Shown: positions 51,464 through 61,277 of the stretch, in pieces | How positions within the stretch are numbered: position 1 is the stretch's first letter | Layout: every line of letters begins with the position of its first letter | From: DAIOXA01 sp050949165 | GTDB taxonomy: Bacteria > Bacillota > Proteinivoracia > UBA4975 | Assembly (NCBI GenBank): GCA_050949165.1 | Contig: JBMNFF010000003.1 | Location: 1-64,000 of the forward strand | DNA length: 64,000 nucleotides | Reading direction: 5' to 3' | Program-made: the position numbers and the translations under genes | The notes under the pieces: model-generated | Told to the model about the DNA's origin: nothing | Database searches by the model: none | What the model saw: the letters and a program-made list of their open reading frames with translations, nothing else

Positions 51464-52604
51464 ACCCAAATCCCTTACTCCCAAAGAACTGAGCAAACCC
51501 TTCCTCGTCAGCGCCGGCGCCGGCGCGGTCTTCGGCCTCATTGCCGGTATAATCATCGTCCAACAGGGCTTCGTCCCCATTTCCCCCATATTGTTTGTGC
51601 CCGCGATTACCCTGGCCACAGCCTCCTTTGCCGGAGGAGCCGGCCTGGTGGGGGCGCTGCTGGAAAGCCGCCTGGCCAGCTGGGGGGTAAAAGGTGGCCT
51701 GGTCCGACTGGCCATCAGCTTTACCCTGGTGGCCTTCCTGACCCTGGCCATAACCTTTGCCGGGACATCCCTGCTGGGGGACCTTTCATTCATATCCGAT
51801 ATGAACCAGTTCACCCTCCTGGGAGCGGCGGCGGGGATAACCTTTGGCGCCATCTTCGCCCTCTTTAACTACCGGGCCGAGACAATCCGCCAGCGCATCC
51901 AGCTCCTGGAGCTGGAGAACCGCCACCTGGCTGACCTGGCTTCCCGGGAAGAATTGCTGCGGGAAGCGGCCCGCAACCTGGCGGTGGCCGAAGAGCGCAA
52001 TCGCATGGCCCGGGAGCTCCACGACTCCATCTCCCAAGGGGTCCATGGCATCGTCTACTCCCTGCGCTCCCTGCGCGCTGTTCTCGCCGACAATCCCCGG
52101 GGCCGGGAAATCCTCGGCCATTTGGAGGAGACGGCCGCCGACACCCTCAAGGAACTGCGCCGCCTGGTCATGGAGCTCACCCCCTCTCCCCTGGAGGATC
52201 AGGATCTGGAAGACGCCCTGCGCCTGCACTGCGACCTCTTTGCCCGGCGCCAGCAGCTGGAACTGGAACTGGACCTGGATTACCGGGGCCGACTCCAGCC
52301 CGACCAGGAAGTCGCCCTCTACCGCATCACCCAGGAGGCCCTGACCAATGTCCAGAAGCACGCCGCGGCCGACAGGGTAAGAGTGAGCCTGAGGGACGGC
52401 GCCGAAACCATCCTCACCATCGAAGACGACGGCAAGGGGTTCGTCGTGGAAACCGTGGCCGGTGGCCATGGCCTGCACAATATGGCAAACCGCGCCCGCC
52501 AGAGCGGGGGGGTATTCGAGATCCGCTCCCGTCCGGGTCAAGGAACCACTGTGATTGTGAAATACAGCGACACCGCCAATAGTGGGGGATTGCCAACCGT
52601 ATAA
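51453..52604 (+). CDS. NarL-type sensor histidine kinase
   Basis: 383 residues. Four to five hydrophobic segments in the N-terminal 150 residues, without a large external loop, suggest membrane or cargo sensing. A coiled-coil leads to the HisKA_3 motif ARELHDSISQGVHGIVYSL (His about 190), and the ATPase domain has VQKHAAADRVRVSL and DDGKGFV. It is the partner of the regulator it overlaps. Intramembrane-sensing kinases of this kind often detect antibiotics or the transporter's load; that is inference. Confidence 0.93.
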   Translation: MMSRPKSLTPKELSKPFLVSAGAGAVFGLIAGIIIVQQGFVPISPILFVPAITLATASFAGGAGLVGALLESRLASWGVKGGLVRLAISFTLVAFLTLAITFAGTSLLGDLSFISDMNQFTLLGAAAGITFGAIFALFNYRAETIRQRIQLLELENRHLADLASREELLREAARNLAVAEERNRMARELHDSISQGVHGIVYSLRSLRAVLADNPRGREILGHLEETAADTLKELRRLVMELTPSPLEDQDLEDALRLHCDLFARRQQLELELDLDYRGRLQPDQEVALYRITQEALTNVQKHAAADRVRVSLRDGAETILTIEDDGKGFVVETVAGGHGLHNMANRARQSGGVFEIRSRPGQGTTVIVKYSDTANSGGLPTV

Positions 52605-52609
52605 AATAT

Positions 52610-52638
52610 GGGGCTGTCTCAGGTAATGAGACAGCCCC
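52610..52638 (+). terminator. Bidirectional terminator after the two-component genes
   Basis: GGGGCTGTCTCA-GGTAA-TGAGACAGCCCC lies between convergent genes. T-rich sequence follows on both strands. Confidence 0.8.
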
Positions 52639-52643
52639 AGACT

Positions 52644-53513
52644 TTAGTATGGATTCAGGTCCAGGAGGGCAAAGAGCGCTTCCAGGTTATCCAGGCTGTG
52701 CTGCAGGTGATAGTTGTACACCACCTCTGTTTCGCTGAGCTCTGCAACCCCGGGCACCCCAGCGCCATATAGAGTATTTACCCTTCGGGCATTTTCTTCG
52801 CTCAAGCTGGCTCTGGTTTCCATGCCGGCCAGCAGAGCCAGGTGACGATAGAAAATATCCAGCCTGGCTTTTATTGCTGTGAAGTCCGGACCGGTATTCC
52901 TACGGAAGAGGGGGAGCTTCAGCTCCGCCGCCACCCCGGGGAGTTCCCGTTCAATTGCCTGAACCCTTTCAGCAATGACCTGGAGGTCGGCTTCTTCATG
53001 ACAGATTAACATACCCAGGACGACCTTGCCCCTCTGGGCCAGGTCACGGGCGCCGGCCAAGACCCGCTCCCAGCTCCGGGGCCGGGATATGGAGTAATTG
53101 ACCACCACCGCCACCACGATTCCCACCAGAGTGTTCACCACCCTGCTGACACTGGAGGCGATGGCAGTTTCGCCGGAATCCTTTAAAATTATCGAGGCGA
53201 AGACCACAGTGGAGAGGACAATGGCCTTCTGCCACTTGAGCTTGTTGGCGGCAAATATTATCAGAGCCGCACCCAGGCCCAGGACCAGGGGATTGCCTGG
53301 GGCCAGGTACGCCCCCGCCACCCCCACTGCGCCGCCAAATACGCTGCCCAACATCCTGTACTTGGCCATGGTCAGGGATTCCGCCAGATTGCCCTGCATG
53401 GCGATGAGGGCTGCCACGGCGGCAAAAAAGGGCGCATCCAGGTTGAGCAACTTGACCACGTAGACGCTGATGGTGATGGCCAAAGCCGTCTTGATTATTC
53501 TCATGCCAATCAT
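52644..53513 (-). CDS. Aromatic acid exporter (ArAE/UPF0421)-like membrane protein
   Basis: 289 residues. The N-terminal half (about 1-140) has five to six membrane segments with IKTALAITISVYVVKLL and FFAAVAALIAMQGNLAESL, typical of the FUSC/ArAE (YgaE) family. The C-terminal half is a soluble helical domain (AERVQAIERELPGVAAELK). Relatives are thought to export aromatic or other acids; the substrate is unknown. The ATG at 53513 has GGGGGAG upstream, trimming an unsupported extension. Confidence 0.82.
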   Translation of the reverse strand: MIGMRIIKTALAITISVYVVKLLNLDAPFFAAVAALIAMQGNLAESLTMAKYRMLGSVFGGAVGVAGAYLAPGNPLVLGLGAALIIFAANKLKWQKAIVLSTVVFASIILKDSGETAIASSVSRVVNTLVGIVVAVVVNYSISRPRSWERVLAGARDLAQRGKVVLGMLICHEEADLQVIAERVQAIERELPGVAAELKLPLFRRNTGPDFTAIKARLDIFYRHLALLAGMETRASLSEENARRVNTLYGAGVPGVAELSETEVVYNYHLQHSLDNLEALFALLDLNPY

Positions 53514-53656
53514 AGGGCTCCCCCTCTTCGTACTGGTAATTATAGTATTGCACATAATCCTGATTAAATCAATCGGGATTACTGGACATTCAACTCCGCC
53601 CGGAATGGCAGGAAAACCCAGGCCGACCGAGAATTATAGGGCAGGAGGTGTTGAGA

Positions 53657-54667
53657 ATGACATATCCTGAGCGGGAATTGACCAATCCCGTCGACCTTTG
53701 CACAGAAGGGGGAACGCTAAACCCCAATGCCGTTGGCTGGTCCCGGCGGCCCCTGCACACCTGCAACCTGCGGGGTCGGCACTTACGCAAGAAGCGGTGG
53801 AATTATTGGTGCATCACCACCCAGGACTTCCTCTTTTCCGCCACCATCTCGGATATCGACTACCTGGGCCTGGCCTTTGTCTACTTCCTGGACTTTAAGA
53901 CCGGCTACTTCCACGAGCAGACGGTAAGCACCCTTCTGGGCAGGGGATTCAACCTGCCGCCCACTGCCGAAGGGGATGTGGAGTTTTCCAGCCCCAAGCT
54001 GAAGGCAAGGTTCCTGGGCAATGCCCAAGGTGTAAAGATCGAAGTCGACATCCCCGACTTTGGCGGCAAGCCCCTGAAGGCGAGAGTAGATGTCAGCCGT
54101 CCCCAAAATCATGAGACCCTCAATGTAGTAATTCCCTGGAGCCGGCGGAAATTCCAGTTTACCTCCAAGCAGAACACCCTGCCCACCACCGGTTCTGTTC
54201 AAATTGGCGACACTGTATACGACGCCCAAGGTGGCTTCGCCTGCCTGGACCTGGGCCGGGGGATCTGGCCCTACTCCAGCTTCTGGAACTGGGCCGGAGC
54301 TTCGGGGGTCAGCGGCGGCCATACCATCGGCCTCAACTTCGGGGCCGGCTGGACCGACGGCACCGGCATGAATGAAAACGGCATCTGCATCGATGGAGTC
54401 CTCACCAAGATTCACCAGGACGTGGCCTTTGTGTACGACAGTAAAAACCTCATGGCCCCGTGGAAATTACAGACCGAGGACGGTCAGGTGGACATCACCT
54501 TTGTCCCCTTCTTCCAGCGCACTGCCAAGACCGATGTCTGGGTCCTGCGCTCGGAGGTCCACCAGATGATCGGCCGCTTCAGCGGCACCGTCACTAACGA
54601 CAAAGGGCATAAGTACGCCTTTCAGGACATCGTCGGCTGGGCCGAGGAACATTTCGCCCGCTGGTAA
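53657..54667 (+). CDS. DUF2804 family protein
   Basis: 336 residues. The sequence follows DUF2804: NPNAVGWSRRPLHTCNL, the motif NYWCITTQDFLFSATISDIDY, CLDLGRGIWPYSSFWNWAG, GLNFGAGWTDGTGMNENG. These proteins are predicted beta-rich (lipocalin or AttH-like) and have no known function. No signal peptide. ATG at 53657, with AGGAGGTG upstream. It is single and followed by a strong terminator. Confidence 0.88.
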   Translation: MTYPERELTNPVDLCTEGGTLNPNAVGWSRRPLHTCNLRGRHLRKKRWNYWCITTQDFLFSATISDIDYLGLAFVYFLDFKTGYFHEQTVSTLLGRGFNLPPTAEGDVEFSSPKLKARFLGNAQGVKIEVDIPDFGGKPLKARVDVSRPQNHETLNVVIPWSRRKFQFTSKQNTLPTTGSVQIGDTVYDAQGGFACLDLGRGIWPYSSFWNWAGASGVSGGHTIGLNFGAGWTDGTGMNENGICIDGVLTKIHQDVAFVYDSKNLMAPWKLQTEDGQVDITFVPFFQRTAKTDVWVLRSEVHQMIGRFSGTVTNDKGHKYAFQDIVGWAEEHFARW

Positions 54668-54674
54668 GCAGACA

Positions 54675-54717
54675 AAAAGGGCCAGGCTGAACATAGGTCC
54701 AGGCCTGGCCCTTTTCT
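54675..54717 (+). terminator. Terminator of the DUF2804 gene
   Basis: AAAAGGGCCAGG...CCTGGCCCTTTT is followed by CTTTC. The rest of the 320-base stretch up to 54990 holds only a weak 32-codon frame and the next terminator. Confidence 0.8.
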
Positions 54718-54915
54718 TTCCCTTCACTGGCCTAACCAAGGATACCCTGGTTCCCTGGGGATCAATCATGGAACTCATACAGATACAAGTAGTATTCGCC
54801 GCTTTCATTTATTGCCATGGTTTCAGTTTCTGCATTGGTTCCAGGAGGGGGAAGCTCCATTCAAATACTGTACCAAACTATTCTCCTTAATTGTCTGAAA
54901 TTCCTTTCGGACCAG

Positions 54916-54942
54916 CAAAAAGGGGAGGAAATCCCTCCCCTA
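54916..54942 (-). terminator. Terminator of the double-activase gene
   Basis: AGGGGAGG-GATTT-CCTCCCCT is followed by TTTTTGC on the minus strand. Confidence 0.8.
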
Positions 54943-54989
54943 TCAGGACGGCCCGTCCCATGCCAGAGCTTTCACAGGCTGCCTGGCCC

Positions 54990-57900
54990 TTAGCCCTTGT
55001 TGCGCAGGGCGCTGGCGATCATCAGCTTAATCCTGTTCAGCTGGTTCACTTCGCTGGCGCCGGGGTCGTAGTCGATGGGCACGATATTGGCTTCGGGATG
55101 GCGGCGGCGCAGCTCTTTAATCATGCCCTTGCCGGTGACATGGTTGGGCAGGCAGGCAAAGGGCTGGGCGCAGATGATGTTGGGAACGCCGCACTCGATG
55201 AGCTCCAGCATCTCGGCGGTGAGGAACCAGCCCTCCCCGCAGAGATTGCCTCCCGAGAGGATGGACTCCGTCTTCTCCAGCATGTGGTCGATGGAATCAG
55301 AGACAAAGTAGCCATGCTTGGCCAGCTGCCTCTGGGCAGGACGCCGGTAGAGCTCCATGAGCTTGATGCTGATGGCGGCAATCAGGGCCGAGCGGGGCTT
55401 CCTGCCCAGGTGCTTATACTGCCAGCGCACATTGGCGAAGGAGTAGAGGAAGAAGTCCAGGAGGCCCGGAAGCACTGCCTCGCAGCCCTCGGCCTCGATG
55501 ACCTCGATGGCATGGTTATTGGCATCGGGATGGTATTTGACCAGGATCTCCCCCACCAAGCCCACCCGGGGCTTGCGGGGGATATCTGCTTTGGGCAAGG
55601 CTGTAAAGTCCGCCACCACCTGTTTCACAGCCCGGCGATAACTGAACCCTTTCTTAAAGGCCAGGTCATGGCTGAGCTTGTCCAACCAATGATTATACAG
55701 GCGGTTGGCGCTGCCCGGCTCCAGTTCATAGGGCCGGGTGCGGAGCAGGACAGTGGTGAGGACATCCCCCAGCACCAAGCCCTTGATAATCTTGTCCATC
55801 ATCCCCAAGGTCAGCTTAAGGCCCGAATTCTTCTCGATGCCGTTGACGCTGAGGGCGATGACCGGCACATGGGAAAGGCCAGCCTGCTTCAGGGCCAGGC
55901 GCAGCATGGCTGCATAATTGGTGGCTCGGCAGCCGCCGCCAGTCTGGGAAATGACCACCGAAGTGTTATCCAGGTCGAATTCCCCGCTGAGGAGGGCGTT
56001 GACCAACTGCCCCACTACGATGATGGAGGGATAGCAGGCATCATTATTTACATACTTTAGCCCCACCTCGATATCTTCCCGGCTGGCCTGCTCCAAAACT
56101 TTTACTTTGTAGCCCCAGCTGGCGAAGACCGGTTCGATAAATTTAAAGTGAACCGGTGACATCTGGGGGACCAGGAGGGTATGCTTTGGCCGCATCGCTT
56201 CGGTAAATTCCCGGCGCCGGTAAACATAGTCCCCGTCCCGGGCTGCGGCGGCCTCTTCCCCGGCGGGCCCCCCAGCTGCATCTGCTTCATCCATGGCCGC
56301 CTTGAGGGAGCGCATGCGGATGCGGGCGGCCCCCAAATTGTTGACCTCGTCGATCTTGACCAGGGTGGAGATTTTATTCTGGGCCAGGAGGATTTCCTGA
56401 ACCTGGTCGGCGGTGATGGCATCCAGCCCGCAGCCAAAGGAATTGAGCTGGACCAGTTGCAGGGAGGGGAATTTTCCAACCTGGGCCGCCGCTTCATAGA
56501 GGCGGGTGTGATACACCCATTGGTCCACCACCCGGAGGGGGCGCTGCATGTATTGCTCCGGATCGATTATGCTGTCCTCGCTGAGAACCGCTAGCCCCAG
56601 GGTATTGATCATCTTGGGGATGCCGTGGTTTATTTCGGGATCCAGATGATAGGGGCGCCCCGCCAGGACTATTCCCCTTATCCCTGTCTTATCCATGTAC
56701 GCCAGGGCTTCCTGGCCTGCCCGGCGGACATCGGCCTTAAACCGGTCATACTCGGCGAACCCCTTGGCCAGGGCTCGCTGCACCGTACTCCTGGTGACGC
56801 CAAAGTCCTTGAGTTCGGCAGCCAATACCCGGGCCAGCTTGCCGGGGTTGTCCATGGGCAGAAAGGGGCAGAGGAAGCGGACAGAGTTGTCTTTGATGGC
56901 GTCCACATTGTTGCGGATGACCTCGGGGTAGGACATGACGATGGGGCAATTGTAATGGTTATTGGCATTCTCATTTTCCCGCTGCTCATAGGGCAGACAG
57001 GGGTAGAATATGGTCTTCAGCCCCCGCTGGATCAGGTCCACCACATGCCCGTGGGCCAGCTTGGCCGGATAACACAGGCTCTCGCTGGGGATGGTGTCCA
57101 TGCCCAGCTCAAAGACCTGGTGATTGGACTCCCCAGAAAGTACCACCCGGAAACCCAGCTCCGTCAGGACGGTGAACCAGAGGGGGTAATTTTCATAGAT
57201 GTTCAGGGCCCGGGGGATCCCGATTTCGCCCCGGGGCGCCTGCTCCAGGGGCAGGGGCTGGTAGGCAAAGAGGCGCTGGTACTTGTAATCCAGGACATTG
57301 GGCAGCTCCTTAGCTGCCTCCCCCAGTCCCGCGCCCTTCTCGCAGCGGTTGCCGCTGATCAGGCGGCGCTGGCCATTGAAGGTGGATACCGTCAGCTTGC
57401 AATTATTGCCGCAACCCCTGCAGGTGGTGGTGCGGGAGTCCATGGCAAAGGCGGCCAACTCCTGGGCCGTGAGAATGCCGGAGGGCCCTCCCGTCCAGCG
57501 CTCCTGGGCAATCAGGGCGGCGCCGTAGGCGCCCATCAACCCGGAGATATTGGGGCGGATGACCTCCTTGCCCGAGAGGATCTCGAAGCAGCGGAGAATG
57601 GCGTCGTTGAGGAAGGTTCCCCCCTGGACCACGATTTTCTCACCCATTTCCTCGGGGTTGCGCAGCTTTATCACCTTGTACAGGGCATTCCTGACCACCG
57701 AGTAGGAAAGGCCGGCGGAGATATCCCCCACCGTGGCGCCTTCCTTCTGGGCCTGTTTGACCCGGGAGTTCATAAAAACCGTGCAGCGGGTGCCCAGGTC
57801 CACGGGATTTTCTGCATCCAGGGCCAGGGTGGCAAAGGTCTCGGTATCCAAAGAGAGGGTCTCGGCAAAGGTCTGGATAAAGGAACCGCATCCGGAAGAA

Positions 57901-59228
57901 CAGGCCTCGTTGAGGATGATGCTGTCGATGACTCCGTTGGTAATGTGCATGCACTTCATGTCCTGGCCGCCGATATCCACGATGAAATCCACATCGGGGC
58001 AGAAGTGGGCTGCGGCCTTATAATGGGAAACCGTCTCGATTTCACTGGTGTCGGCCTTGAGGGCTGTCTTGAGCAGGTTTTCGCCATAGCCGGTGGTACT
58101 GGCGCCGGCAATGTACGCCCCGGCGGGCATGTCCGCGTACAGCTCCCGCATAAAGGCTAAGGCGCTGTTTACCGGACTGCCGTTATTGAGGCCGTAATGG
58201 GAAAACACTACCTCCCCTGCCTCGTTTATCAACACCGCCTTGGTGGTGGTGCTGCCGGCATCTATGCCCAGGAAGAGGGGCCCTGTCTGGGCTTTGAGCT
58301 CGGCAAGGGCCACCCGATTTCGGGAGTGTCTGGCCATAAACTCTTCTTTCTCTGCCTGGTTGGCAAAAATCGGTCCCAGGGAATGCAGTTCCGATGAGAC
58401 ATATTTGGCGCCCTTTAAACGCTCCAGCAGTGTCGGCAGGGCCACCGGCTCCCCCGAGGCCAGCAGGGCCGCCCCCAGGGCCACAAAGAGCTGGGCCTGC
58501 TCCGGCAGGGTAAAGGATGTGGCGCTCTCCCTGAGACTGACTTCAAAGGCCCGGCAGAGCTGGGGCAGAAAGAACAGGGGGCCGCCCAAAAAGACGATAT
58601 TGCCCTGGATCTTACGGCCGCAGGCCAGGCCGGCGATGGTCTGGTTGACCACGGCTTGAAAGATGGAAGCGGCCAAGTCTTCCCGGGCCGCCCCTTCGTT
58701 GAGCAGGGGCTGGAGATCGCTCTTGGCAAAGACCCCGCACCGGGAGGCAATGGTGTACTTGGTCTTGGCCTGGGCCGCCAGCTTGTCCAAACCCTGGGCA
58801 TCGGTTTTGAGCAGACTGGCCATCTGGTCAATAAAAGAACCCGTTCCCCCAGCACAGGTTCCGTTCATGCGCTGCTCCAGATTGGGGCGCATGAAAGTGA
58901 TCTTGGCATCTTCTCCCCCCAACTCGATGATCACATCGGTAGCGGGGTAATATTTATTCACCGCTTCGGTTTCGGCGATGACCTCCTGGACAAAGGGGAG
59001 GCCGAGATTATTGGCAATACTGACCCCACCGGAGCCGGTGATGGCAACCCTGGCGGGATTTTGGCCGATTTCCTCTGCAAGCTCCCCAAAGATCTGCACC
59101 AAAGAGGTATGGATATCGGAATGATGGCGGCGGTACTGATGATAGACCCATTTCTCGTCCTGCAGTACAACTGCCTTTATTGTTGTCGAACCTATATCTA
59201 GACCAACGCTGAGATCCGTTGCTCTCAT
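54990..59228 (-). CDS. Fused double activase (BadF/HgdC type) with reductase-like domains
   Basis: 1412 residues. Domain 1 (about 6-260) and domain 2 (about 318-585) are both ASKHA ATPases of the 2-hydroxyacyl-CoA dehydratase activator type: GLDIGSTTIKAV and GIDAGSTTTKAV phosphate loops. Each keeps the cysteines that hold the [4Fe-4S] cluster shared by activator dimers (C125/C164; C443/C482). A Cys-rich segment (C603, C606, C610, C629) leads to DUF2229 and HgdB-like parts (CYPSIIVVGQLVNAL, QTGGGCRATNYA). It is likely an ATP-driven low-potential electron donor/reductase; the substrate is unknown. ATG at 59228, GGGAGAG eight bases upstream. No partner gene is adjacent. Confidence 0.88.
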   Translation of the reverse strand: MRATDLSVGLDIGSTTIKAVVLQDEKWVYHQYRRHHSDIHTSLVQIFGELAEEIGQNPARVAITGSGGVSIANNLGLPFVQEVIAETEAVNKYYPATDVIIELGGEDAKITFMRPNLEQRMNGTCAGGTGSFIDQMASLLKTDAQGLDKLAAQAKTKYTIASRCGVFAKSDLQPLLNEGAAREDLAASIFQAVVNQTIAGLACGRKIQGNIVFLGGPLFFLPQLCRAFEVSLRESATSFTLPEQAQLFVALGAALLASGEPVALPTLLERLKGAKYVSSELHSLGPIFANQAEKEEFMARHSRNRVALAELKAQTGPLFLGIDAGSTTTKAVLINEAGEVVFSHYGLNNGSPVNSALAFMRELYADMPAGAYIAGASTTGYGENLLKTALKADTSEIETVSHYKAAAHFCPDVDFIVDIGGQDMKCMHITNGVIDSIILNEACSSGCGSFIQTFAETLSLDTETFATLALDAENPVDLGTRCTVFMNSRVKQAQKEGATVGDISAGLSYSVVRNALYKVIKLRNPEEMGEKIVVQGGTFLNDAILRCFEILSGKEVIRPNISGLMGAYGAALIAQERWTGGPSGILTAQELAAFAMDSRTTTCRGCGNNCKLTVSTFNGQRRLISGNRCEKGAGLGEAAKELPNVLDYKYQRLFAYQPLPLEQAPRGEIGIPRALNIYENYPLWFTVLTELGFRVVLSGESNHQVFELGMDTIPSESLCYPAKLAHGHVVDLIQRGLKTIFYPCLPYEQRENENANNHYNCPIVMSYPEVIRNNVDAIKDNSVRFLCPFLPMDNPGKLARVLAAELKDFGVTRSTVQRALAKGFAEYDRFKADVRRAGQEALAYMDKTGIRGIVLAGRPYHLDPEINHGIPKMINTLGLAVLSEDSIIDPEQYMQRPLRVVDQWVYHTRLYEAAAQVGKFPSLQLVQLNSFGCGLDAITADQVQEILLAQNKISTLVKIDEVNNLGAARIRMRSLKAAMDEADAAGGPAGEEAAAARDGDYVYRRREFTEAMRPKHTLLVPQMSPVHFKFIEPVFASWGYKVKVLEQASREDIEVGLKYVNNDACYPSIIVVGQLVNALLSGEFDLDNTSVVISQTGGGCRATNYAAMLRLALKQAGLSHVPVIALSVNGIEKNSGLKLTLGMMDKIIKGLVLGDVLTTVLLRTRPYELEPGSANRLYNHWLDKLSHDLAFKKGFSYRRAVKQVVADFTALPKADIPRKPRVGLVGEILVKYHPDANNHAIEVIEAEGCEAVLPGLLDFFLYSFANVRWQYKHLGRKPRSALIAAISIKLMELYRRPAQRQLAKHGYFVSDSIDHMLEKTESILSGGNLCGEGWFLTAEMLELIECGVPNIICAQPFACLPNHVTGKGMIKELRRRHPEANIVPIDYDPGASEVNQLNRIKLMIASALRNKG

Positions 59229-59417
59229 TCTAGTCACTCTCCCTATTGCACACAAAGCCATATATCACCCAGTATAGCAAAGACCCCAGGCTGATACTAC
59301 TGACTGGCCTATATCCAGGTCCTAATTTTATCTTAAAAACAGGGAAGTTTACAGATGAAAGCATTAGTAGTATAGTAATTTGTGCTGCCTAAACCGAAAT
59401 GAAAGCTTTGGTGAGAA

Positions 59418-61241
59418 ATGATATTTACCCAAGAAAAAATAAGGAACGTCGCTATAATTGCCCATGTCGATCACGGCAAGACCACCTTGGTGGACGGCCT
59501 CTTGCGTCAGGCGGGTATATTCCGGGCCAATGAACAGGTTGTGGAGAGGGTATTGGACTCCGGCGACCTGGAACGGGAGCGGGGCATTACCATCCTCTCC
59601 AAGAATACCGCCGTTACTTACGGCGATACCAAGATTAACATCGTGGATACCCCAGGCCACGCCGACTTTGGCGGCGAAGTGGAGCGGGTGCTGCGCATGG
59701 TGGATGGCGCCCTCCTCCTGGTGGATGCCTTCGAGGGTCCCATGGCCCAGACCAAGTTCGTCCTGCGTAAGGCCCTGGCCCGGAACTTGCGCATCATCGT
59801 GGTGATCAATAAGATCGACCGGCCCGACGCCCGGCCCGATGAAGTCCTAAACGAGGTCTTTGACCTCGTTGTAGAACTGGACGCCGCCGACTGGCAGCTG
59901 GACTTTCCAGTCATTTACACCATTGCCCGGGAGGGCGTCGCCACTCTGGACTTCCATGAGCCCGGCAAGGACCTCCAACCCCTCTTCGACATGATCATCC
60001 GGGAGATTCCCGCCCCCACTGCAGACCCCCAGGGGACCCTCCAGCTCCAGATTAACACCCTGGATTACGATGATTATGTGGGCCGGATCGCCATCGGCCG
60101 CATTCAAAATGGAACCCTCAGCGCCGGCCAGCAGGTGGGCCTGTGCAAACAGGACGGCAGCGTTCAGGTGCAAAAGGTCGGCAAGCTATGGACCTATGAC
60201 GGCCTCAAGCGCGTTGACACCCCGCAAGCCCTGGCCGGAGATATCGTGGCTGTGGCTGGCTTGGGAGATATCAATATTGGGGAAACCGTCACCGATCCTC
60301 AAAATCCCGCCCCCCTGCCCCTCCTCAGCATCGACGAGCCCACCCTGACCATGACCTTTATGGTCAACGACAGCCCCTTTGCCGGCCGGGAAGGAAAATT
60401 CGTCACCTCCCGCCAGCTCCGGGCCCGCCTCTTTAAGGAAGCGGAAACCAATGTCAGCCTGCGGGTGGAGGAAACCGATTCCGCCGATGCCTTCCAGGTC
60501 TCGGGCCGGGGCGAGCTGCACCTGGGCATCCTGGTGGAGACCCTGCGCCGGGAAGGCTACGAACTGCAGATTTCCAAGCCCAAGGCCATTCTCAAGGAAG
60601 TGGGGGGCAAAGTTCAGGAGCCCTACGAAAGGCTCTTCCTCAACCTGCCCGAAACCTATTCGGGCAAGATTATCGAGATTCTGGGCGCCCGCCGGGCGGA
60701 AATGCTGAGCATGCAGCCTGCGGGCATGAACCATGTCAAGCTGGAATTCCTCATCCCTGCCCGGGGGCTCATCGGCTTCCGCTCGGAATTGCTGACGGAA
60801 ACCAAGGGCGAGGGCATCATGCACCACCTCTTTGAGCACTATGGCCCTTGGAAGGGAGATATCCCCAGCCGCCGCCGGGGCGTCCTGGTGGCCTGGGAGC
60901 CGGGAGAGGCCACGGCCTATGGCTTGCACAGTGTAGAAGCCCGGGGAACCCTCTTCATCAATCCTGGAGCCAAGGTCTATGCCGGCATGATCATCGGCGA
61001 GAACTCCCGGGAAGAGGATATCGATGTCAATGTCTGCAAGAAGAAGCATTTGACCAACTTCCGGGCCGCTGGCTCCGAAGAGGCCATCCGCCTCACCCCG
61101 CCCACCATCCTCACCCTGGAGCAGGCCATGGTCTATATCGATGATGATGAGCTGGTGGAGGTAACCCCTGAGAACATCCGCCTGCGCAAAAAAATCCTGG
61201 ACCGCAACCAGCGGCGGCGGATAGACAAGTACAGCAATTAG
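59418..61241 (+). CDS. typA: Ribosome-associated GTPase TypA/BipA
   Basis: 607 residues, full length. G1 HVDHGKTTLVDGLLRQAG, switch II DTPGHADFGGEVERVL, G4 NKIDRPDARPDEV, then EF-Tu- and EF-G-like domains and the C-terminal RGLIGFRSELLTETKGEG. It binds the ribosome and assists growth in stress. The ATG at 59418 has GGTGAG upstream. Divergent from the activase gene, single, with its own terminator. Confidence 0.97.
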   Translation: MIFTQEKIRNVAIIAHVDHGKTTLVDGLLRQAGIFRANEQVVERVLDSGDLERERGITILSKNTAVTYGDTKINIVDTPGHADFGGEVERVLRMVDGALLLVDAFEGPMAQTKFVLRKALARNLRIIVVINKIDRPDARPDEVLNEVFDLVVELDAADWQLDFPVIYTIAREGVATLDFHEPGKDLQPLFDMIIREIPAPTADPQGTLQLQINTLDYDDYVGRIAIGRIQNGTLSAGQQVGLCKQDGSVQVQKVGKLWTYDGLKRVDTPQALAGDIVAVAGLGDINIGETVTDPQNPAPLPLLSIDEPTLTMTFMVNDSPFAGREGKFVTSRQLRARLFKEAETNVSLRVEETDSADAFQVSGRGELHLGILVETLRREGYELQISKPKAILKEVGGKVQEPYERLFLNLPETYSGKIIEILGARRAEMLSMQPAGMNHVKLEFLIPARGLIGFRSELLTETKGEGIMHHLFEHYGPWKGDIPSRRRGVLVAWEPGEATAYGLHSVEARGTLFINPGAKVYAGMIIGENSREEDIDVNVCKKKHLTNFRAAGSEEAIRLTPPTILTLEQAMVYIDDDELVEVTPENIRLRKKILDRNQRRRIDKYSN

Positions 61242-61265
61242 AGGCGCTCCCTGCGCCTCTTTCTG
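61241..61265 (+). terminator. Terminator of typA
   Basis: GAGGCGC-TCCCT-GCGCCTC is followed by TTTCT right after the stop codon. Confidence 0.75.
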
Positions 61266-61277
61266 CTGTACTTTACT

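Noticed and set aside
54762..54860. 32-codon frame MELPPPGTNAET...YLYEFHD
   Set aside because: It has no ribosome site and no recognisable partner. It could be a gene remnant but the evidence is too weak to list.
56625..58160. 511-codon open frame opposite the double-activase gene
   Set aside because: The reading follows the codon periodicity of the activase on the other strand and matches no protein pattern.
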